Below, piece by piece: positions 6,789-15,875 of a DNA stretch of 37,362 nucleotides. How positions within the stretch are numbered: the first letter of the stretch is position 1; each line of letters starts with the position of its first letter. This stretch comes from Myxococcaceae bacterium. GTDB lineage: Bacteria > Myxococcota > Myxococcia > Myxococcales > Myxococcaceae. The notes under the pieces were generated by a model that saw nothing but the letters and a program-made list of their open reading frames with translations, was not told the origin of the DNA and did not search any database. The stretch is from contig SECN01000051.1 in the NCBI GenBank assembly GCA_004173515.1, positions 1 through 37,362 on the forward strand, in the 5' to 3' direction. The translations under genes and the position numbers were made by a program.

Positions 6789-8591
6789 ATGGAACACGAC
6801 GGCGCGATGCAGGAGGAGGACCCTCCCGGGCTGCGGCAGTCGGCGCGCTACCTCGTCGCGCTTCTGCGCCTGCTGCGGCCCGCCTGGGGCGCGCTCGCCC
6901 GGGGCGCGCTCCTGGGCCCCCTCATCACGCTGCTGTGTCTGGTGCCGCCATTCCTCACGCGGCTCTTGTTCGACCACGTGTCGTCGCTGAAGGACCTGGA
7001 GCTGCTCCACGTCCTGGTGGTCAGCATCCTCGCCGCGTCGGTGGCGGCGGCGCTCGCGGACGCGCTGCTGGGCTACTACTCGGCCTATCTGAACATCAAG
7101 CTGGAGAGCTCCGCCGCGCTCTACCTGTTCAACCACCTGCAACACCTGCCGGACCGCTTCTTCTCCCGGCGACAGGTGGGAGAGCTGACCAGCCGCTTCG
7201 AGGACGCGAAGGCCGGGATGTCGCTGGTGCTGGGCCTGTTGCGGCTTGTCTTCTCGCAGTTCAGCTTCCTTCTCATCATCCCCTTCACGCTCGTCTCGCT
7301 GCACTGGGAGCTGGCGCTGGCGGCCCTGGCCACGCTGCCGTTCGCGGTGGCCGTGCCGCTCCTCATGGGGCGCGCGATGGGGCACGCGTGGCAGGAGGTG
7401 ATGGGCGTCCACGGTTCGCTCAACGCGCTCCAGGTGGAGACCCTGCGGCAGAGCCGCACGACGAAGGTGCTGGCGCTGGAGCCGTTCGTCTACCAGCGCG
7501 CGGCGGGGCTGATGCGCTCGGTGCTGCGGGCGCACCTGCGGGCCCATGGCGTGGAGGGCGTGCTGCGGCTGTTCGAGCGCTCGGTGGAGGCTGCGCAGAC
7601 GGCGCTCTTCACGTGGCTCGGGTGGCGGCTCATCCTCCAGGGGCAGCTCACGCTCGGTGGCTTCGTGGCCTTCGTGGCCTATGCCGCGTACCTGCGCGGT
7701 CCGGTCATCGAGGTCATCTCCTTCGTCACCAACCTCCAGCAGCGCGGCGTCCACCTGCGACGCTTCTTCGAGTACCTGAACGAGACGCCGGAGCAGGACC
7801 CGAACCGCTCGCTCCAGCTCCCGGCCCCGCTCTCGCGGCGGCTGGACGGTGGGGTGGAGCTGGAGAACGTGTCCTTCGGCTATGCGCCGGGCCAGGACGT
7901 GCTGCACGAGGTGAGCGCGCGCGTCGAGCCCGGGGCGGTGGTGACCATCGTCGGGGCGAGTGGCTCCGGGAAGACGACGCTGGCGCGATTGCTGACGCGG
8001 CTGGAGGAGCCCGGTCAGGGGCGCGTGCTGTACGACGGCCGCGACGCGCGGAGCCTGGAGCTGTCCGAGCTGCGCCGACAGCTCGCCGTGGTGTGGCAGG
8101 ACGTGGAGCTGTACCACGGCACCTTGCGCGACAACCTCACGCTGGGCCTGTCCGACGTGTCCGACGAGGACCTGCGCGTCGCGGTGCGGCTGTGCGGGTT
8201 GGAGTCCGTGCTCACGGGACTGCCCCAGGGCTACGACACGCCGGTGGCCGAGGCGGGCGCCAGCCTCTCCGGCGGGCAGCGGCAGCGGCTGGCGCTGGCC
8301 CGCGCCGTGCTGCGCGATGCGCCCGTGCTGCTGTTGGATGAGGCCACCTCGCAGCTCGACGTGGAGACCGAGGCCACCATCGTCCACGCGTTGCTCGCGA
8401 GGGCCCGGGAGCGGCGGCAGACGGTGCTGTTCATCACCCACCGGCTGGCCAACGCGCCGCTGGCCGATGAGGTGTGGATGCTCGCGGGAGGCCAGTTGGT
8501 GGGCCGGGGTCCGCACGCTGAGCTGCTGGCGCGCTGTGCTCCCTACCGGCGGCTGTACCGCACGGGCGTGGGCGAGGCGGACGCCGCCTGA
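6789..8591 (+). CDS. ABC exporter, fused permease and ATPase
   Basis: 600 residues. ATG at 6789 follows GGAG and lies 10 bases after the previous stop. The N-terminal 330 residues or so hold the transmembrane segments (for example LITLLCLVPPFLTRLLF) of a type-1 exporter. The ATPase follows with Walker A GASGSGKTT near residue 389, Q-loop VVWQDVELY, signature ASLSGGQRQRLALARA, Walker B VLLLDEATS and the switch His in FITHR. There is no N-terminal C39 peptidase domain, unlike many bacteriocin exporters, which fits a separate protease two genes downstream. As a half-transporter it should work as a homodimer in the inner membrane. Context suggests export of the two upstream peptides or their mature products. 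Confidence 0.9.
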   Translation: MEHDGAMQEEDPPGLRQSARYLVALLRLLRPAWGALARGALLGPLITLLCLVPPFLTRLLFDHVSSLKDLELLHVLVVSILAASVAAALADALLGYYSAYLNIKLESSAALYLFNHLQHLPDRFFSRRQVGELTSRFEDAKAGMSLVLGLLRLVFSQFSFLLIIPFTLVSLHWELALAALATLPFAVAVPLLMGRAMGHAWQEVMGVHGSLNALQVETLRQSRTTKVLALEPFVYQRAAGLMRSVLRAHLRAHGVEGVLRLFERSVEAAQTALFTWLGWRLILQGQLTLGGFVAFVAYAAYLRGPVIEVISFVTNLQQRGVHLRRFFEYLNETPEQDPNRSLQLPAPLSRRLDGGVELENVSFGYAPGQDVLHEVSARVEPGAVVTIVGASGSGKTTLARLLTRLEEPGQGRVLYDGRDARSLELSELRRQLAVVWQDVELYHGTLRDNLTLGLSDVSDEDLRVAVRLCGLESVLTGLPQGYDTPVAEAGASLSGGQRQRLALARAVLRDAPVLLLDEATSQLDVETEATIVHALLARARERRQTVLFITHRLANAPLADEVWMLAGGQLVGRGPHAELLARCAPYRRLYRTGVGEADAA

Positions 8592-8614
8592 CGCGGCGAC
8601 GGGAACGAACGGTC

Positions 8615-8905
8615 ATGACGAACGAGCCCCCACGTCCTGTCGCCTCGCCGCTCCCCGCGCGGCTGCCCCTGTTGGAGGATCCGGATCATCCCGGCCTCTT
8701 CGTCGTGCGGCGCATCGGCATCCTCACGTTCCTGCTCGTGGTGGGCCTGGGCGCGGGGATGCTGCTCGCGGGTTCGCTCGTGCGCCTGACGGTGTCCGTG
8801 CCGGACGCCGTCCCTCCCCGGACGGAGTCCATCACCCTGGGCACCTATGTGTTCCGGCAACTGGAGCACGCAAGGCTTCCGGGCGCGGGAGGGGGGGCCC
8901 GGTGA
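8615..8905 (+). CDS. Short single-pass membrane protein, membrane-fusion-protein-like stub
   Basis: 96 residues. A Pro-rich cytoplasmic start (about 1-35) leads into one transmembrane helix (IGILTFLLVVGLGAGMLLAG, about 37-56), then a short periplasmic part (VRLTVSVPDAVPPRTESITLG) and a Gly-Ala-rich end. This layout looks like the first 90 residues of an HlyD/RaxA-type membrane-fusion protein without its coiled coil and beta-barrel. It may be a genuine small exporter subunit or the remnant of a truncated adaptor. The window shows no remaining MFP downstream, because the next gene starts one base within this stop codon (TGATG) in another frame. It is likely co-translated with the exporter and protease. 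Confidence 0.55.
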   Translation: MTNEPPRPVASPLPARLPLLEDPDHPGLFVVRRIGILTFLLVVGLGAGMLLAGSLVRLTVSVPDAVPPRTESITLGTYVFRQLEHARLPGAGGGAR

Positions 8906-9600
8906 TGAAGGTGGGCATCATCGACAGCGGCGTGGAGGTGGCCTTCCTGCGCGAGCACGGGCTGCACCTCGCGGGGGCGGCCCGCTTCACGCTGGACCTG
9001 GACGCGAAGGAGTTGGAGGCGAGCGTCTACGAGCGCGAGGAGCTGGAGGCGTGGCGCGCTGGCGACACCGCGCTGGACCTGGAGGACGCGAACGGACACG
9101 GCACGGCCATCCTGAGCATCCTGCTTGATCAGGTCCGTCCCTGGCCGGACGTGGAGCTGTACGTGGCGCGCGTCCTCGACGAGGGCGTGCGCGGTCACTC
9201 GCTGTGCCTCGTGGAGGCGCTGGGGTGGATGCTCGACGAGGTGGGCGTGGACCTGCTGAACCTGAGCCTGGGCACGACGCTTCGCGCGTTGGAGTCGCCC
9301 ATGCGCGAGGTGACGGACCGCGCGGCGGCGCGAGGCGCGGTCATCGTCTGCTCCGCGGGAGGGATGCCCACGCTGCCCGCGCAACTGGAGTCGGTGGTGT
9401 CGGTGGGTGACGCCGCGCTCATGGAGCGGGTGGGCGCCGACGTGAAGGTCGACCATGTCGTGCGGCAACGCGAGGTGAAGCTCTACATGGGAGGACACTG
9501 GCTGCTCGCGCCCATGACGACCAGCTTCGCCTGCGCGGTGGCGGTGGCCGGGGTGCTGCGCGACGGCTGTCCACCGGAGTGGCGGCGCGGGCGGGGCTGA
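8905..9600 (+). CDS. Minimal subtilisin-like (S8) protease with altered oxyanion motif
   Basis: 231 residues. ATG at 8905 overlaps the previous stop by one base, with GGGAGGGGG upstream. The S8 triad is visible: Asp in VGIIDSGVE (near residue 8), His in NGHGTAI (near 65) and Ser in TTSFACAVAVAG near the end. The NLSLGT segment is also present. The usual Ala-Gly-Asn oxyanion motif is replaced by Ala-Gly-Gly (VIVCSAGGMP), and GTS is TTS. There is no signal peptide or propeptide, and the protein is smaller than typical subtilases (about 270 residues or more), so it is probably cytoplasmic. The role inferred from context is leader removal from the two small peptides before export. An inactive, recognition-only relative is possible. 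Confidence 0.75.
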   Translation: MKVGIIDSGVEVAFLREHGLHLAGAARFTLDLDAKELEASVYEREELEAWRAGDTALDLEDANGHGTAILSILLDQVRPWPDVELYVARVLDEGVRGHSLCLVEALGWMLDEVGVDLLNLSLGTTLRALESPMREVTDRAAARGAVIVCSAGGMPTLPAQLESVVSVGDAALMERVGADVKVDHVVRQREVKLYMGGHWLLAPMTTSFACAVAVAGVLRDGCPPEWRRGRG

Positions 9601-9615
9601 GCACCGCCCGGGCCC

Positions 9616-12261
9616 TCACGGAGTCGCGTTGCCGGAGGTCGGCGGGCGGGTGTCCACCGCGATGTCGCCCAGGTCGATCATCTCGCCCGGTTGCAACTTC
9701 AGCGTCCGTCTCACGCTCCCCTGGGCGTGACCCATGACGAGCAGGGCGCGCTCACCCGCGCGCACGCCGACGAAGGAGAAGCGTCCCTCCGAATCCGGGC
9801 TGGAGTCATCCGCCCCGGGCGTCTCTCCATCGATGAAGACGATCGCGTCGGGGAGGGGCGCCTTCGTGGCCGCGTCCACCACCCGGCCCGACACGGTGGC
9901 CGAGGCCTTGAGGGGAATCTCCACTTCGACCGCCCCGCCCACGCCGGGAGACACCAGCACCTCGCCCGTCAAGCCGTCCGCCGTCCGCGCCAGCAGCCGC
10001 AGCGGCTCGGCCGGAACGTCCTTCAACTCGAAGCGCTCGCCTGGGAACTCTCGCGGTCCCTGCCCTCGGGACAGGTAGCCCTTCTGGAGTTGGAGGACCA
10101 GGGTGAAGCCGCGCACGGGCCCGCCCTCGCCGCGCACCACCCGTCCCCGGAGCGAGGCCGCGGGGCGCAGCTTCACGACGACCTCCTGCTCGGCGCTCAC
10201 GGGCATCGTTTCGCTGGAGCGACCGCCGTTGCGAGCGTTCAGCACCACGCGGCGCGTGGCGGAGCCGGTCCTCGGTGAGAGGGAGATGGCGAAGCGCCCC
10301 TCCTCATCCGCGGACGCCATCATCAGGGGACTGCTCCGTCCCTCCAGGATCGTGAGGGTGACGGAGGCCCCCGGCGAGGGCGTGCCCTCCGGCTCCAGGA
10401 CGATGCCCCGGTATTCGTTCGCATCGCGCGACTCCTCCCAGGTGAACTCGACCTGGGCCGTCCGTCCCTCCTCCACGTGCACCAGCTCCTGCACGTTCGA
10501 GTCGTAGCGACCGCGCTCCGTGAGCAGCAGCATGTGGCTTCCCGGGGGAAGGACCATGCGGAAGGTCCCCTCCGCCCCGACCTCGACCCTGCCCGGGACC
10601 CCGGAGCCGCTCTCCCCCATGCCCACGGAGGTCACCCCCAGCTTGCCCTGGGGCAGCGAGCCCCGGGCCGCGCGCACCACGCCCTCCACGGTGCCCGTCC
10701 CCTCCAGCGTGAAGTCCATCCGGGCCGCGCCGTCCTCCCCCACATTCACCGGCCGCATGACGCCCACCGTGGAGCCCTCACGTCGGGCGGTGAGGTACAC
10801 CCGGCCCGGCGTCAGCCCTTCGAGCCGGTAATGGCCCGTATCGTCGGCGCGAGCTTCGCCTGGAGCGCCCTCATCGCTTCCCCGGTCGAGACTCAACACC
10901 CGCGCTCCCGCCACCGGCCTCCCGGCCCCGTCGCGCACCAGGCCCTCCACCGAGCCGGTGCGTGAGAGCACGAGCTCCACGGCGAAGCGTTCGCCCGCGC
11001 CCACCGTCAGTCCGTACCGCACGGTGGACGAGAAGCCCGGGGCGCTCACCCGCGCGTCGTAGCCGCCGGGAGCGAGCCCGAGGATCCGGAAGCGGCCCTC
11101 CGCGTCCGACAAGGCACGGCCGGCGTCCCCGTCCCCGTCCTCACCCGAGACCATCAGGTCGATGCGAGCCCCCACCACCGGCGTGCCCGAGGACCGCTCC
11201 ACCACGCGGCCCTCCAACCGCGCGCCCGGTCCCAGTCGGATCCGCACGTCGCGCACCGTGCTCCCCGCGATGGAGACGACAGGCGTGTCGAGCGCGCCGG
11301 ACTCCTCGCCTCGCCGCGCGAACAGGGAGTGGGCGCCGGGCTCCACCTCCAGGGAGAAGCCCCCTTGCGCGCCCGTCGTCACCCCCGACTCGGCGCTGCC
11401 GTCCACCTGCACCTCGGCGTTCGCGGCCGGGAGGCCCTGCGCGTCCACGACGAAGCCCTCGATGACGCCCGCCACCCGCAGCGCCACCGTCAGCGGTCCC
11501 TCCGAGGGGATCCGCAGGCGCTCCATCACCGCGCGCGCGTGCCCGGGCGCACGGGCCTCCAGTCGCCACGTCCCAGGGGCGAGCCCCTCCACGCGGAAGG
11601 CCCCCCGCGCGTCGCTCGTGACGAAGAAGCGTTCCTCGTCGGGGACCTCGGCGCGCCGCCAGGGCTCCTGCTCCTGCGTGTGCGCCGTGAGGATCAGCTC
11701 CACGAGCGGCAGCGGTTCCAACGTCCCCTTCACCACCGTGCGTCCCGTGAGCGACTGCCCGGGCGACAGCGAGACGCGCAACGTCGTGAGGTGCTCACCC
11801 TGGGGGCGCACCACCTCCCGCAGCAGCGCGGCCTGTCCCGGGGCGCGCACGGCCAGCAGGTAGCGACCGGGTGCCGAGGCGATCCGGACGTGTCCCCGCG
11901 CGTCCGTGAGCCCCTCGCCCACCCGTCGCCACGCCGTCGTCCCGAGCGGACCTTCGCGCGCCCCCTGCCAGTAGAGCCGCGCGTGGGCCCCGGCGATGGG
12001 CTGCCCGCCCACGAGGACCTCCACGTCCAGCACGCCCTCCGCCTCGCTGGGTGCCTGGGCCAACGAGGGCGTGTCGCCCGCATCCGACCGTTCAGCGCGA
12101 CCCGGCGTGGATCCATGAAGTGCCGGGCCGGTACGCGCGACGGTGTCGGTCGTGGCGCGGTTCTCCGAAGCGTCCGGGCCTCCGAAGCGCGCACCCCAGA
12201 ACAGCGCGAGGCCACACCCGACCAGGAGGACCGCCCACACCCCGATGATCCGCCCGCGCAT
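9616..12261 (-). CDS. Membrane-anchored protein with carboxypeptidase-regulatory-like repeats
   Basis: 881 residues from the ATG at 12261, chosen because GAGGAGGG lies seven bases upstream and a hydrophobic anchor follows directly (IIGVWAVLLVGCGLALFWGA). The rest is a chain of beta-sandwich modules of the CarboxypepD_reg/DUF4198-like type, with recurring cores such as GRVVERSSGTPVVGARIDL, GLVRDGAGRPVAGARV and GFVVDAQGLPAANAEV, each followed by a D-A-x-G-x-(F/Y)-x-(L/I) strand and P-G. It should lie in the periplasm or on the surface, with no catalytic motif seen. Such proteins are common in Myxococcaceae. Their function is mostly unknown; adhesion or scaffolding is likely. Convergent with the S8 gene. 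Confidence 0.8.
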   Translation of the reverse strand: MRGRIIGVWAVLLVGCGLALFWGARFGGPDASENRATTDTVARTGPALHGSTPGRAERSDAGDTPSLAQAPSEAEGVLDVEVLVGGQPIAGAHARLYWQGAREGPLGTTAWRRVGEGLTDARGHVRIASAPGRYLLAVRAPGQAALLREVVRPQGEHLTTLRVSLSPGQSLTGRTVVKGTLEPLPLVELILTAHTQEQEPWRRAEVPDEERFFVTSDARGAFRVEGLAPGTWRLEARAPGHARAVMERLRIPSEGPLTVALRVAGVIEGFVVDAQGLPAANAEVQVDGSAESGVTTGAQGGFSLEVEPGAHSLFARRGEESGALDTPVVSIAGSTVRDVRIRLGPGARLEGRVVERSSGTPVVGARIDLMVSGEDGDGDAGRALSDAEGRFRILGLAPGGYDARVSAPGFSSTVRYGLTVGAGERFAVELVLSRTGSVEGLVRDGAGRPVAGARVLSLDRGSDEGAPGEARADDTGHYRLEGLTPGRVYLTARREGSTVGVMRPVNVGEDGAARMDFTLEGTGTVEGVVRAARGSLPQGKLGVTSVGMGESGSGVPGRVEVGAEGTFRMVLPPGSHMLLLTERGRYDSNVQELVHVEEGRTAQVEFTWEESRDANEYRGIVLEPEGTPSPGASVTLTILEGRSSPLMMASADEEGRFAISLSPRTGSATRRVVLNARNGGRSSETMPVSAEQEVVVKLRPAASLRGRVVRGEGGPVRGFTLVLQLQKGYLSRGQGPREFPGERFELKDVPAEPLRLLARTADGLTGEVLVSPGVGGAVEVEIPLKASATVSGRVVDAATKAPLPDAIVFIDGETPGADDSSPDSEGRFSFVGVRAGERALLVMGHAQGSVRRTLKLQPGEMIDLGDIAVDTRPPTSGNATP

Positions 12262-12584
12262 GCCTGCCCTCCTCGAACCCCGCGCCCGCGGAGCAACGGC
12301 CGCGAGTATCACCCCGAATCGGTCGATGCGGCCCCCGAGTCCGATGCCCCAGGCCCCGATGGGCCAGGGCACTGCGCGGCAGGCGGGCGAAGGAGGGGTT
12401 GGCCCCGGGGGCGCCTGCTGGCCTGCTCCCCTGTCAGGAAGGACGGGGGGCACTTCGGGTCAGGCCCCGGGCGCGAAGGCCATGGTTCCCGGAGGGGCGA
12501 AGCATCCGCATGTTTCCCTGGGGGAGTGAGGACTCGGGCCTGGTGTGACACGGGCCCTTCGCACGAAGCGGGAGGACATGACCC
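12262..12584. other. Intergenic region between divergent genes, no gene recognised
   Basis: 323 GC-rich bases between the divergent genes at 9616-12261 and 12585-13124. It must hold both promoters, but I could not pick out convincing -35/-10 boxes. Open frames here are short, lack ribosome-binding sites and look like chance frames of GC-rich DNA. No RNA gene, repeat or terminator stood out. Confidence 0.5.
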
Positions 12585-13124
12585 ATGCGTGGAATGCGCA
12601 GGACGGCCGGCCTGCTGGTGCTGGGCCTCGTGGGCCTGGGGAGTGCCTGGGCGTGTGGAAGTCAGGAGCCGAAACCCGAGGGCCCTTCCGCCAAGCATCG
12701 CGAGGGCCGCTCGGAGGTCCTGCGCGGGCTGATGGCCTCCAAGGAGCGCGTGGACCCCGGTGCCTTGAAGGCCGCGGGCGAGGAAGCCAAGGCGACCCCT
12801 GTCTCCGTGCAGCCGACCCCCGAGGGAACCGGCGGTTCCGGCCGGCCCGAAGCGCAGGGCTGGGCCGCGGGCAGGGTCTCCTGGGTGGGCGACGACGAGG
12901 TGCTCTTCGTGGACGGCCACGGCAAGGAGCGCGAGGTCCGCGTGGAGGAGGGCACGCAGCTGCGCAGGGATGATCAAAACGCGGAGCTGCGCGACCTGAC
13001 GGAAGGCGATGAGATCCGCGTCACCTACCAAGACACAGGCGAAGGCTGGCTCGCCCGCGACCTGGAAGCGATGCCCGCGCGCAAGGCGCCCGAGCCCGAC
13101 CCCAACTCACCGCCCCTCCGGTAG
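12585..13124 (+). CDS. Small secreted or lipidated protein, unknown function
   Basis: 179 residues from the ATG at 12585, with GGAGG nine bases upstream. The N-terminus (MRGMRRTAGLLVLGLVGLG, then SAWACGSQEPKP) is a signal peptide ending in a cysteine; AWAC is a loose lipobox, so lipidation is possible but not certain. A Pro/Glu-rich linker leads to a small beta-rich C-terminal part: AAGRVSWVGDDEVLFVDGHG, then REVRVEEGTQLRRD and EGDEIRVTYQDTG. The pattern (charged strand, value, EGDEIRV) resembles DUF5666/OB-like small periplasmic domains that bind or sense at the envelope. No catalytic motif is visible. Convergent with the nuclease gene at 13134-15875. Confidence 0.65.
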   Translation: MRGMRRTAGLLVLGLVGLGSAWACGSQEPKPEGPSAKHREGRSEVLRGLMASKERVDPGALKAAGEEAKATPVSVQPTPEGTGGSGRPEAQGWAAGRVSWVGDDEVLFVDGHGKEREVRVEEGTQLRRDDQNAELRDLTEGDEIRVTYQDTGEGWLARDLEAMPARKAPEPDPNSPPLR

Positions 13125-13133
13125 CGCCCCACG

Positions 13134-15875
13134 CTAGAAGGCGCCGCCGTCCGCGCGGCGGCCCGGCGAGGACGTGAGCCCGGGCGACAGCGTGTTGTGG
13201 CGCACGAAGCCTGCGTCCGGCGTCAGGTCCGGGGAGCGGTTGTCGGACACGTTGTCCGCGGGGTTCACGTAGGCGTAGGTGTCCACGACGCCGCCGTCGT
13301 TGCGCCGCAACTGCACGGTGTCACGGTCGTTGTTGAGGCTCAGCGTCCCGCTGGAGGCCGCGACGGTGTCGGGCGTACCGGAGGGGAAGGCCGTGGCACC
13401 GCCGTAGACGACCAGGGCCCGGCCCGGCGCGAGCGTCGTGCCCGGGGCGAAGATGTGACGGGAGGAGAGCGCGTCCCACAGGCTCCAGCGCGACAGGTCC
13501 ACCGGGGCGGGGCCCGCGTTGTAGACCTCGATGAACTCCAGCGCGGCGCTGCCCTGGGGCCTCGCGAAGAACTCGTTGATGAACACGCGCGGCTGCGTGC
13601 GCGTGAACCAGAGCGAGTCGGGGCTCATGTCGAAGCGCGACTCCTTCGAGGTGTCCACCACGCGCACGCGCACCATGGAATTGTCCAGGTCGGGCACCGT
13701 CCACGCATGGCGCCCCAGGGCCGCGGACACCGACGGCGCGATGACGCTCCAGTGTTCGCCGCCGTCGTAGGAGACCTCGATGCGCAGCGTGTCCACGCCC
13801 GCCGAGCGCCAGGTGAAGGTCAGCGTCTCGCCCGCGACGAAGGTGCCGCCCAGGGGCGCGGTGAGCTTCACGCGCGGACCGGGGGGCCCGCTGAAGTCAT
13901 AGCGGCTGAGGACGGGGAAGTGGTCGCTGACGGCGCCCGCGTAGTCCGGAAGGGTCATGTCGGGGCGGAGCACCTGCACGGCGCCGGGCACGGCCTCGAC
14001 GGTCATCTCGTCGGTGGCGAGCGTGTGGTCGATGACGTCGTCGTACTCCACCGTGGTACGGGTGTTGGAGAGCGTCAGCGTCTGCGTGATGAACGTGTAG
14101 TGCGTGGGGTCGTCGAGGAAGTTCGCGAACGGCGTGGGCAGCGCGGTGCCGTTCTCCGTGGAGATGGAGTGGTCCAGGTCATCGTTCCAGTCGCCGATGA
14201 CGAGCACGCGCGCCTCGGGCAGCCAGACGTCCAGGTAGTTCTTGAGCGCGGCGGAGGAGCGCAGGCGCTGCCCGTAGGAGGTCATGTCCTCGAACGCCTT
14301 CATGTGCACGACGATGACGACCAGCGGCGCGTCCTCGCCATGGATGCGGGTGGTGAAGTCCACGCGCAGGGGAGGGCGTCCGCCGAAGTCCGCGGCCTGC
14401 GCGGTGAGGATGATCTGCGCGCTGCGGTAGGTGAGCGAGCTGTCGTAGAGGATGCCCGGCTTCTGCTCGCCGGCGGAGTACAGCGACGTGCCGCTCAGCA
14501 CATACGTGGGGTTGTTCGCGAGGAAGCCCGTGTAGCCGGGCAGCCCGGCCTTGAGGGTGTCGAAGTCGACGGTGTCCACCATCTCCACGAGGCCCCAGAC
14601 ATGGGCGCTGACGGAGCCAAGCACCTCGCGGGCGCCCGCGACCTGGAGATCATCCGTCAGGCCGCCGTCGGAGGTGGAGCGCGGCGGACCCTGGTTGGGG
14701 GCGCCGAACCACTCCAGGTTCCAGTGGCCCACGGTGAACAGCTTCGAAGGCGCGAGCACCGTCAGCGGCAGGCGGCGCGACACCGTCTGCCCCGTCGCGT
14801 CGCGCACGGTGGCGATGAAGGGCACGGTGCCCGAGGCGGTGGGCACGCCGGACAGGGTGCCATCGGAGGCCAGGGACAGGCCGGCGGCCAGCGTGCCGGT
14901 GAAGCTCCACGTGTACGGCTTGCGCCCGCCGGACGCGACGAGCGTCTCTGAATACGCCTCGCCCACGCGTCCCTCCGCGAGCGCCAGCGACTTCAGCTCG
15001 AAGTCGCGCGAGGCGATGGACAGCCGCACCTCATGCGAGGCGGTGCGACCGTTGGCGTCGGTGACGATGGCGGTGAAGGCCGCGCCTTCCGCCGGGGGCA
15101 TGCCCGACAGGACTCCCGCGCCCGACAGGGTGAGGCCCGAGGGCAGCGCGGCCACGCTCCAGACGAGCGGGGCCTTGCCGCCCGTCGCCGTCAGCGTCGT
15201 GGAGTAGGGCTGCGCGTCCTCGGCGTCCGGCAGCAGGGTGGACGTGATGGAGGGCAGCGCGAAGACGGACAGCGCGTGGGTCCAGGACGCGGCGCGTCCC
15301 GAGTCCTGCACGCCCACCGTGAGGACGGCGCTCCCCGGGACGACGGGCACACCGGACAGGGTCCCACCGGCCTCCAGCCGCAGCCCGTCCGGCAGCGTGC
15401 TCGTGGAGCTCCAGGCCGGGGCGACGGCGCCGTCGGGCGTGGGGAAGGTCCAGGCGTAGGGTTCGGACACATAGGCTTCCGGAAGCGGAGCGAACGCGGT
15501 GCCGCTGACGCGCAGGGCCAGCGTCTGTTCGACGCGGGTGCCCCGGGCGTCCTGAACCTCCACGGTGAACGTGCTGTCCCCGGAGAAGCGCGGGGTGCCC
15601 GTCAACACGCCCCCGGAGGACAGCGTGAGTCCGTCCACGAGCCGCCCCAGCGTCACCCGCCAGGTGTAGGGCGCCTGCCCTCCGGAGGCCGTGAGCGCGG
15701 CCTCATAGGGCGCGAGCGCTTCGCCGGGGGCCAGGGGCGCGCCGGTGATGGCGAGCTCGGGAATCGGGCCCGCATCCACGGGCACGCCGCTGTCGGGGGG
15801 CGGGGAGGGCGTGGGGCCGGGACACGCGCCGAGCAGCAAGGCCAGCAGCGGGACGATGACGCGAGGCAGCGACAT
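13134..15875 (-). CDS. Secreted lipoprotein nuclease: Ig repeats, EEP domain, lamin-tail domain
   Basis: 913 residues from the ATG at 15875 (an in-frame ATG at 15884 is an alternative). The lipobox LLGAC lies near residue 18. Four or five putative-Ig (He_PIG) repeats follow, recognisable by LPSGLTLSGAGVLSG and LAAGLSLASDGTLSG. The endonuclease/exonuclease/phosphatase domain opens VGHWNLEWFG and holds a metal-binding Glu (GLVEMVD), VVHMKAF, GDWNDDLDH and the terminal SDHFPVLSRY, so the catalytic His and Asp residues look intact. A further beta domain and a C-terminal lamin-tail domain (RVFINEFFARP, then ALEFIEVYNAG) end the protein. It probably acts outside the cell, degrading DNA or hydrolysing phosphodiesters for nutrition or predation. 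Confidence 0.87.
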   Translation of the reverse strand: MSLPRVIVPLLALLLGACPGPTPSPPPDSGVPVDAGPIPELAITGAPLAPGEALAPYEAALTASGGQAPYTWRVTLGRLVDGLTLSSGGVLTGTPRFSGDSTFTVEVQDARGTRVEQTLALRVSGTAFAPLPEAYVSEPYAWTFPTPDGAVAPAWSSTSTLPDGLRLEAGGTLSGVPVVPGSAVLTVGVQDSGRAASWTHALSVFALPSITSTLLPDAEDAQPYSTTLTATGGKAPLVWSVAALPSGLTLSGAGVLSGMPPAEGAAFTAIVTDANGRTASHEVRLSIASRDFELKSLALAEGRVGEAYSETLVASGGRKPYTWSFTGTLAAGLSLASDGTLSGVPTASGTVPFIATVRDATGQTVSRRLPLTVLAPSKLFTVGHWNLEWFGAPNQGPPRSTSDGGLTDDLQVAGAREVLGSVSAHVWGLVEMVDTVDFDTLKAGLPGYTGFLANNPTYVLSGTSLYSAGEQKPGILYDSSLTYRSAQIILTAQAADFGGRPPLRVDFTTRIHGEDAPLVVIVVHMKAFEDMTSYGQRLRSSAALKNYLDVWLPEARVLVIGDWNDDLDHSISTENGTALPTPFANFLDDPTHYTFITQTLTLSNTRTTVEYDDVIDHTLATDEMTVEAVPGAVQVLRPDMTLPDYAGAVSDHFPVLSRYDFSGPPGPRVKLTAPLGGTFVAGETLTFTWRSAGVDTLRIEVSYDGGEHWSVIAPSVSAALGRHAWTVPDLDNSMVRVRVVDTSKESRFDMSPDSLWFTRTQPRVFINEFFARPQGSAALEFIEVYNAGPAPVDLSRWSLWDALSSRHIFAPGTTLAPGRALVVYGGATAFPSGTPDTVAASSGTLSLNNDRDTVQLRRNDGGVVDTYAYVNPADNVSDNRSPDLTPDAGFVRHNTLSPGLTSSPGRRADGGAF

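Noticed and set aside
6765..8516. 583-codon minus-strand frame opposite the ABC exporter
   Set aside because: Gln/Arg/His-rich mirror of the exporter, no ribosome-binding site, no family.
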